Below are positions 57,801-64,000 of a DNA stretch of 64,000 nucleotides, in pieces. Numbering within the stretch: the first letter of the stretch is position 1; the number at the start of each line of letters is the position of its first letter. The DNA comes from Nemertoderma westbladi. Lineage: Eukaryota > Xenacoelomorpha > Nemertodermatida > Nemertodermatidae. The position numbers and the translations under genes are program-made. The stretch spans positions 1 through 64,000 of the forward strand of contig JAUCBJ010001693.1 in assembly GCA_032718475.1 (NCBI GenBank), given 5' to 3'. The notes beneath the pieces were generated by a model. It saw only the letters and a list, made by a program, of their open reading frames with translations. It ran no database searches and had not been told where the DNA came from.

Positions 57801-58989
57801 TGTCCAGTTCAGTGATGTAAATGACACTGATCAAGAATCTGAGATGGAAGGATTCTATACTGACGAATTCTCCGACGCCAACGAATCCTGTTACTTAATA
57901 AATACCGCAGTGTATCGAGCACTTACGCATGAAAAGGACACCGAAAATGAGTTCCCCCCAACTACCTTTGACAGACAACCATCTTGGAAAGCTCCAACTT
58001 CCAATGTAGGAATCAGAGAATTTCCTGTAGTGCAGGTAAGAGTTCACGGTCCTAACAACAGTTACATAGTGAACGCCCTCCTTGACTCCGGCAGCACAGG
58101 AACATTCATCGATCAAGAACTAGCCAAAGATATCTTTGCTGGACAACCCAAATTCCGGACTAAATTGAATATATCAGGAATTATGCAGGTTTGGAAATCT
58201 ACCCTAACGGCAGACTACTATGTAGGTGTGTTGTCCACCCCCCAGGATAAGTTAGGAGCACAAGGTATAAGGTCGGTAAAAATGGTGGCTATAAAGAACT
58301 TCGCTACTACTCAAGCAGACCTTTATAATTGGGACGAGGATGAGAGCATCCAACATCTTAAGATACCTCGATTCCAGACAGATTATCCTGGAGTGCAAAT
58401 ACTCATCGGCCAAAACGCGCATGAAGCGCTCGAGACATTGGAGAAATGGCCTGCTCAACCGCAGCCATTACAAACCTATGCGGTAAGAACTAGAGTAGGT
58501 TGGTACTTCACTGGCCCTTCCCGTAGAACTCTCAAAGAGAGATTACCTCAACAACAGGTATACCAAGTAAAGGAATGGGAAGTGGAGAGCAGTGATGTGG
58601 ACGATCCAACTGAGGGAACACCATACTCCTCAGATAATGACGATATTAACTCCAATGTAGATCAATGGAGACATTGCCTTGGGACGATTAATCCAGCCGA
58701 CATCGCTTCCAGAGGAGCAACTCCTCAAAAACTGATAGATACTCCAGGCTGGTTAGGTGGATCCGACTTCTTAAGTAAAGAAGAAGAAGAATGGCCTCCT
58801 CATCTTACCCCGGCGGAGATTAGACAGGCCAAGGGAGCGGAGAAAGTAACACAACAACTCAATCGCCCAGCTAGTCGTTTATGTTTACTGGAAAGAGACC
58901 AAAAACTGTCCGGAAACTATGGAAGGCAAGATACTCTTCCTACGACCACTTCCCTAATCCGACAAATATCTAGGGACTCCATAACGTAA
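54835..58989 (+). CDS. Gag-protease polyprotein with truncated Pol tail (1384 aa)
   Basis: Structural protein and aspartic protease of a Bel/Pao-type element. Residues 1-225 are polar. About 229-310 is an Ala/Lys/Glu-rich predicted coiled coil. The Gag core of the Pao kind (DUF1759-like) is at about 620-770 (KFNGDEMKWLPFNEYY, KLRFLIKCLEGPP, RYGNKDNIAKYL). Three Cys/His knuckles lie at about 907-965 (CALC, CYNC-x4-H-x4-C, CAKC). Protease catalytic DSGSTGTF is near 1084, and RTRVGWYFTGP is near 1220. The frame then passes through an acidic stretch (about 1240-1270) straight into WRHCLGTINPADIASRG, a motif normally found after RNase H. It ends about 100 residues later. Several hundred residues of RT and RNase H are therefore absent without loss of frame, and integrase is absent too. 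Confidence 0.9.
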   Translation: MSDATKSLSDSLLESVRMSIRHRQRIKRICDQDPSIEHPRSKSKSPTIVRKAIPTVVVSDPRLVEQRRSIIGTRAQVKRDQEAAIKQQQPPSQKPSSQQPDSSSSLDTVERTPERGEKMADTVYDERPTYEESTDATSSQVESEVESEVESELTAAEKPRTRDAIDIYLSDYQRFLGDEELRRRLSGLRPNSEGTKLVLDAIDAEMLAANQTKFDEQLRITRVQEEQVKKKAIEDRKKAAVAAAAAKAAAEEAKAAVAVEVAAAVAKAAAAVEAAKAAAAIALAEAEQRASEETTQLELENLQETQDCINKQLTANQMQMMSRSTPKRQGYTSSEEGETTDPEGGGNRSRLSRRRKASHRHKLPDLPPAVRRQLANTDLGSSEPTDQIVKVKRLPTILDESEIIRPVVPKATPVLETPVLTELNSKFPLHSTTLPVPGRTVHENIPVLDAEREIKDLSPVVPRLPATMLATPASAVEWVEEGRRGMNLLLGQMQETVHQLKGTLRESRVELQEVQQSIALERDKLVNIQKGIPIPPVTLCQPVRSEVLHAQGVEPTRIYTASEVETPIANPIKGDYEPVVNDIPYRPDNNPRNLYTDNSILNNTMAQESFTRQMARTEARQAVKVGEIVKFNGDEMKWLPFNEYYKDSIQNSVLSNGEKLRFLIKCLEGPPKLMALKFIGHPEGLRQVWDTLNIRYGNKDNIAKYLYAKLVAPRNFLSSGIIEFSDEIQEICRQLDWLGKSHEYQSSMVIGAVVSTLPKGGVCTRWDKKVLYMNEQQRRSPTMADLMSFLDSKVKLQLIKQSREKTSENKVSEKPVSRRRIIPVCYTDDGESQASQEEDSGKDTAKSYYDNKTYKDVSKYKSRTSNRREQVTTTPPTSPKRIHGRKPEERTRVHNVTQGKVSNIKPKCALCDGPHRLSACAEFLKKSLVDRRTVLWNKRLCYNCLRSGHQRRTCYSDVKCAKCGAKHHILLHSEFERNNPSQVSEPELHVQFSDVNDTDQESEMEGFYTDEFSDANESCYLINTAVYRALTHEKDTENEFPPTTFDRQPSWKAPTSNVGIREFPVVQVRVHGPNNSYIVNALLDSGSTGTFIDQELAKDIFAGQPKFRTKLNISGIMQVWKSTLTADYYVGVLSTPQDKLGAQGIRSVKMVAIKNFATTQADLYNWDEDESIQHLKIPRFQTDYPGVQILIGQNAHEALETLEKWPAQPQPLQTYAVRTRVGWYFTGPSRRTLKERLPQQQVYQVKEWEVESSDVDDPTEGTPYSSDNDDINSNVDQWRHCLGTINPADIASRGATPQKLIDTPGWLGGSDFLSKEEEEWPPHLTPAEIRQAKGAEKVTQQLNRPASRLCLLERDQKLSGNYGRQDTLPTTTSLIRQISRDSIT

Positions 58990-60818
58990 TAACATATGGA
59001 GTGGGCGTGTGACTATATCATTTTATATTTGTTTTTATTTTATATTTATGTATGTATTATTATGTAATTTTATTATAATCGTTTTCTTTAATTTTATTTA
59101 GTAGAATGTTCTTTTAGTGATTATTTAGTAGATTAGTGCAATATATTAGTGTTTATTACGTACGTAATTACTTATAATATATATTTAGTGCGACGGCGAG
59201 AAATAATTATTTTTTCTCTTTCCTTACTGTCCGTATCATATTATAAATACGTGACTACAGTAAGATGAAATGTCCGTACTTATTAAAGTACAATAAAGCT
59301 CCTACTATACTTAAGTATTATTGGTAGGCAGAGTATTAGGAATGCAAAGTTCAGATCCTCGTGTCTCGGCTAAACCAAGCTCTGGGTAGACCTTGGAAAC
59401 GACTTGCCTCTTCACACTGACATTGCTTCGTGCGATATTGCTCTTCTACCTTATATTAAATAATACATATAGTAGCGTGATGTCCCTCTAACAGTAGCGT
59501 AAACGCAAATAATCGTTTTCTTTAATTTTATTTAGTAGAATGTTCTTTTAGTGATTATTTAGTAGATTAGTGCAATATATTAGTGTTTATTACGTACGTA
59601 ATTACTTATAATATATATTTAGTGCGACGGCGAGAAATAATTATTTTTTCACTTTCCTTACTGTCCGTATCATATTATAAATACGTGACTACAGTAAGAT
59701 GAAATGTCCGTACTTATTACTTAGGAATAAACCTTTTGACCATCTGTAATTCTAGTCGATTAAGATATCGCGGCACCCACCGATATACTTGAAAGACAAA
59801 TTCTAGAATCAGTGATTAACGTCCCCAGACAAGTTCTGGAATAAATCGGTGCCCATCTTAAATATTAATTTAATATTTATTAAAATCTGTAAAATTCAGA
59901 TCCTTTAAAATTTCTAGTCAATTAAGATATCGCAGCACTTACCGATACTCTTAAAAGACAATTTTATAGAATTAAGGATCCTAAGTCCCCAGACATACTC
60001 TGGAATAAAAATTGTGTCAATTTTAACATCAAATAATAAAATTCATGGGAATAAATTTAAATTCATATTTTAAATGAATTTCATAAATTGTCATTTTGTG
60101 CAATTTGTAACATTCCCAAAATTCCATTAATTAATAGATCACGGGAGCGGAGATTCATCCTATTGAGTGTATTAGAGTGCGAGAATCTCCAACATATAGT
60201 CAATAGCCGATAAAATTAATAAAATCATACATAAAGAGGATATTGACAATTAAAGAATTATTATTAAATAGCATCCCAGATCTGTATGCATGAGAATTAC
60301 CCTAATTCTACCGCTAGCATTCCATAATGTCACCATAGCAACACCCACGCTAGAATTAGAAGCAAGTTAAGAGAACAATAGAAAGCTTGTCACATTGCAT
60401 AGCATAGAGAATACATAGCACACTGTTAGTATCCAAGGATACACAGTAATAACGTGACATTCTGGAAGGCACTGACTAACGGACAAATGGCCTGTATGTG
60501 TACAATTGGTGACAGTTGTGTGGAATTTGTGCGTTTGTAGGTGAATGTTACTGCTAAGGTGTGTTTACAGTAGCTAGTCGCAATTGTGAAAGTAGCCCAA
60601 CTCTCCTATAGAAAGAACCTAAAGTGGATTCAAGCCTTTGGGACGGACAGTGGAGTGACTTGTGCCGGTTATCGTTGTCGTGATGTTGCTACATGTTGGC
60701 GTAAACACCGCGACGACGGTACATCGGCGCTGAGAATCCCACTGTCCGGGGCGAAGAGAGGTAGGCAGCGACGCCCGCTCGCCTAAACATAAACTCATTA
60801 CAATATTAATAAACTCAA
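58990..60818 (+). other. Non-coding stretch between Gag-protease and the 3' ORF
   Basis: Holds an exact or near-exact 211-bp direct repeat (59075-59285 and 59509-59719, offset 434). It also has two diverged copies of a unit of about 180 bp around 59755 and 59915 sharing TCGATTAAGATATCGC-like text and CCAGACA. A 66-codon frame at 60586-60786 without an ATG start shows no motif. RT, RNase H and integrase, expected here in a complete element, are not found. Confidence 0.75.
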
Positions 60819-62277
60819 ATGGCAGATATGACGGAGTTGATAGAAGATGATCTTGGTATCAGGGAGCGATATACTCTACCTTTACAAGCATTTGTGGATA
60901 GCTTGATACGCGATGAAGCCGATCCAACCATTACGGAGGACGGTGGTCGTTGTATCGAACCGCCGATGTCCCAAGAGCAACTTACGCGTGAATTGGACTG
61001 TCGGGAGTTCGCCGCTCGCTATACGCATCGTGATGGTACGTATATGGACTTCCTAACTACCGGCCATCCTATCGATTTACCTGATACGGACGATGTAGAC
61101 ACCGAAAGGGAAATGGTTCTATTTAAATATCATACCCAGCGGAGTCGTAACGATAAACCGAAAATAGATCACGAAAATTCTATTCGTAACAGACTGGGAA
61201 GACGAACCAATATGCCTAGAATCTGAGGAGATTCAGCCTATCGCGCCCGGAACAGCGACAACGATTACATCCTAGAATGGTATCAAGGTCCACAGTGTCT
61301 CACTGCGTACGATTATCGCCATGCCAACTATGTTTCTCGGCAACGTTGTCGGTTATGCGCATCGAGAGACCATGTTACGCCCATGGACACAAACGTCCGT
61401 TGTTCCTATTTCCACGAACAACCGGCGATGGAAATTTATTGCGCGTATTGCAGGCTCAATAACTTGCACATTTTTGCAGTTTGCCCTCAATTTATGACTC
61501 AATGGCAACATTGTCAACTAAAGGGACGCGCCAGTTTCGATTGCCCTTTTTAATCACGATTTGGAAAGCCTAGATGAAATGATCACACTACGTTACATCA
61601 GAGCTTGGGAAGCGAACGCTGATTTACATTGTGATTCGCGCCATCGCTATTATCCTGGACGCGCTTACGAAGGAGTTTATGCGTTCCATCCTTATCTATT
61701 CGCTTCGGTTGAACAGAAATCACGCATATCAAGTTACGAGCTACTGAAGCGCGTCGGAGAATGTATTTCAACCAAATTCGTACGCAAATTTCTCAGGAGT
61801 GTTAATCCTAGCGACCTTCATTCCTATAACTTAATCAATTATATCCGTCAGGATCCGGACTATGGAGACTTGTTTGTTAACTCACACCCCGAGTTACAGG
61901 AAGTATATCGACGGCCTTACGAATACCGAGCCCGCGAACGCGAGTTGGAAAGAACCATTAAACCCTGGAGGTTTCTAACTGCCTATGGTCCACCCACGGC
62001 CCTCGTTCAGACCACTCGTAAAGGACCCGTAAGAGCGGCTGTCTTGAAACGAGCTCTCAAAGCCGTTAGAACCCTCTCACCTGACGTTGATGTCAATCAA
62101 CCCGGTACTTCGACTGGCAGATACACCGACCATAATCCTACACCCTCTGATGCAATCATATTGCACCCTTCACCCAGGAGTTATAGCCCTCCTTGTAAAG
62201 TGGCTCGCCCCAAAGAGAAAAGGACTCTGGCTAGCTTTAAAAAACTGCGTAAACGCCGTCCGCGCAAGAAAGACTAA
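60819..62277 (+). pseudogene. 3' zinc-knuckle ORF of the LTR element (interrupted)
   Basis: Three adjacent open pieces read as one protein of about 485 residues. The first is 60819-61223. An in-frame TGA (61224-61226) is followed by the same frame to a TAA at about 61553. A frame change at the TTTTT run near 61548 leads to the last piece, ending at 62277. The middle piece has RCRLC, then YCAYC-x5-H-x4-C (a CCHC knuckle) and W-x2-C, matching the order in the ORF at 4067-5134. The last piece continues the resemblance (YYPGRAYEG, YAFHPYLF), then a very basic C-terminus (KKLRKRRPRKKD). No RT, integrase, signal peptide or membrane helix. Either a decayed gene or one expressed with recoding; the family is unrecognised. 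Confidence 0.6.
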
Positions 62278-62355
62278 CTGTTTAGAGTATTTACGTATAT
62301 TAGAAACTGTGATTTTGTATATTTTATAGACTCAAATCCCATTTTCTGGGAGCGG

Positions 62356-63626
62356 TGTAAAAGCTTCTGTGGGATATAACTGGCCCCTTTTGCTTCGCAA
62401 TCCAGTTTCCCCCCAGGCGCTGGAATACTCTAAAAGGCTCTCTAACTATATATATATTCCCCTCGCCCGCAAGGTACCGTTATAGGTGTTTTAACGGACA
62501 TAAAAGTCATTCTTCTATATACGTGTTTTGGCGGACATGGTAAGGCAAAAAACCTGCAATGCACCAAATACCTTTACACAGCTTAGCCTTGATGATTCAG
62601 ATTACGACATCTAACAGCTGGTTGCTGACATGGAAACGGCCATTGGACACATGGTTCTTTGTTTAGCTTAAGCCAATCAGAGCGATTTTTTCTGTTGATG
62701 TGGAGCTTTTCGGCCGATCATACTAGGAGTGTTCAGTCTTACTGTTTTTGTGATACTGTTGTGTTGTTGCTATCTAGGCCAGGAACACCGGCTCTAGAGT
62801 CAACTCGTTTTCATACTTTAGAAGAAACATTAGTAGGCTTAAGATTATAGAGCGTATAACTGTTATCAGTTCAGTCCAGTCCCTATCATATATCACATAT
62901 CATAACTTGTCATATCATATCTTGACCTACCGTCTTAATGTTTTACTGTTGTCATATTTTGTATTAGTTGGTTGAATATTATTTGGAGAACATTTATAAA
63001 GAACCCAAATTTCCCAATTTTCTTGATACACTACAGGTTAGAGAGACGGGTTATATATAGCGATTGCGACTTATATTATTGTGGTTTGTAGTGAATTTAA
63101 TGCTATTTGATAAGCACTACATGAATCCGTTGCTGTTCTCTTTATATATGATAAAATTCATTGACGGTCGGCAAATTAGTGAGCAGTATTGTGTGTTACC
63201 GGTAGTGTGCATGATTGTGACTGATAACTAAGCATTTCCTAAAGAATGCGCCTCATACGTGAATCATAAGCCTTACCGACTTACCGTTGTGATTAGTATA
63301 AGTCATATCTCTGTTTACCTAGATAGAGCGCCACGTCCTAAAGGAACTGTTAATATTTCCCGAAAGTGAATAATATTAGTCAGAAATTATTTATTAACGA
63401 TCAATCGAATAATACAGTAAGCTTACACTGCAATAATAATCTAAGCCCTCAGAATCCAGTCTCCCGGGTATATCCAGCGGGTGAATGGACGCGCACTAGG
63501 CTGGCTTCTGCTAATGTTGTGTTTATTGGTATTAAATATTTGTCAACTTCTAAAGTCTATTTGTAAACCAAAAGACATATAAATTTTGGCAGGTTAAACT
63601 GCTAAAGGTCTTCAAAAGCGCGTACA
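62356..63626 (+). repeat. 3' LTR (1271 bp)
   Basis: Same length as the 5' LTR, with about four substitutions by eye (for example TGTAAAAGC versus TGTAAAATC, CCCGCAAGG versus CCCGTAAGG, TCTGTTGAT versus TCTGTCGAT, GTCCCTAT versus GTCCATAT). It is preceded by a modest purine tract, GGGAGCGG, as candidate polypurine primer. Confidence 0.93.
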
Positions 63627-63710
63627 ATTTTCCTGCCTCGCGGTCAACTATTTTATCGATAAAGCGTTACTAAGAATATATTATTTAATGAATTAAGATT
63701 TTAATCTTAA

Positions 63711-64000
63711 CCCTATTAGTACCGGGCTATAAAATGTTGTACAAATACCGGGGAGGGGTCATATTGACCCCCCCCCCCCCCCCCCCCCTCTAAAATCTAC
63801 AAATATTTACGAAAACGTCTGATTTTTTGTTTGTACGTAGGTATCACTTGTCTGGATCCGACCGAAAAAAAAATTTTCGAAAAAATGTACTGCGGTGGTT
63901 ATATTGCAGCACCAAAATTACAAGTAGTGCACAATTTTCACCAAATTTGAAAGTTACATTTTCGGCTAATTATTTTTCAATACAGGTTTTCTGGGGTGCA
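63711..64000. other. Non-coding stretch with poly-C tract
   Basis: No gene seen. A C-run of about 20 lies at 63769-63788, preceded by ATATTGA. The sequence is unique within this window. Confidence 0.6.

Larger units (their letters stand above)
51319..63626 (+). mobile_element. Bel/Pao-type LTR retrotransposon derivative lacking RT, RNase H and integrase (12.3 kb)
   Basis: Two 1271-bp direct LTRs begin TGTAAAA and end GCGTACA. The element is flanked by a 5-bp duplication ATTTT (51314-51318 and 63627-63631), and the empty site is in unit A (TGATATTTTCCTGCC). The LTRs differ at about four positions by eye, so insertion is recent. The internal region has a long 5' UTR with repeats, a Gag-protease ORF ending in a scrap of Pol, a 1.8-kb non-coding stretch with a 211-bp direct repeat, and a 3' zinc-knuckle ORF. 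No RT or integrase motif was found, so movement must have relied on proteins from a relative. Confidence 0.93.
46948..63710 (+). repeat. Tandem duplication, unit B, split by two insertions
   Basis: Unit B pieces are 46948-47119, 50704-51318 and 63627-63710. Removing the LINE and the LTR element (with one copy of each target duplication) restores collinearity with unit A. Order of events: duplication first, then both insertions, neither of which is in unit A. Confidence 0.88.

Overview
This window is animal nuclear DNA. The evidence is a multi-exon gene with GT-AG introns, many minisatellites, several classes of non-LTR and LTR retrotransposons, a non-autonomous hAT element and tRNA-derived SINE heads. 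Nothing looks bacterial or vertebrate-specific. An aquatic invertebrate fits the mix of Bel/Pao, LINE and foldback elements and the many ACCGGT and AGGCCT palindromes in non-coding DNA, but I cannot name the species.

Layout. 1-6.2 kb: degenerate repeats, a hammerhead-ribozyme-like motif (1216-1258), a long-TIR foldback element (2.09-3.85 kb), an intact 355-aa zinc-knuckle ORF (4067-5134) and a reverse-strand LINE remnant. 6.8-8.5 kb: one dead LINE interrupted by a second, 5'-truncated LINE with an 11-bp target-site duplication. 8.5-16.8 kb: mostly non-coding, with a 2.4-kb array of a 29-bp minisatellite and a diverged LTR of the family seen intact at the right end.

16.87-41.83 kb (+ strand): eleven exons of an ABCG-type half transporter. 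They encode the N-terminus, the complete nucleotide-binding domain and the linker to the membrane domain. No membrane-domain exons are visible before the window ends. The introns are inflated by minisatellites and transposons. In three introns (4, 6, 8) the repeat unit contains the end of the upstream exon plus its 5' splice site; the intron-6 array has about 140 copies of 56 bp. This is the most unusual signal in the window.

41.9-64 kb: two foldback elements, a 2-kb TIR element with clustered palindromic subterminal motifs, and a tandem duplication (unit A 45.56-46.95 kb; unit B from 46.95 kb) carrying a small Lys/Arg/Ser-rich protein gene. Unit B is split by an apparently full-length LINE (47120-50703, 1071-aa ORF, 11-bp TSD) and by a very young 12.3-kb Bel/Pao-type LTR element (51319-63626, 5-bp TSD, 1271-bp LTRs differing at about four sites by eye). 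That LTR element encodes Gag-protease fused in frame to a scrap of Pol. RT, RNase H and integrase are missing. Downstream it carries a second zinc-knuckle ORF that is a distant relative of the ORF at 4067-5134.
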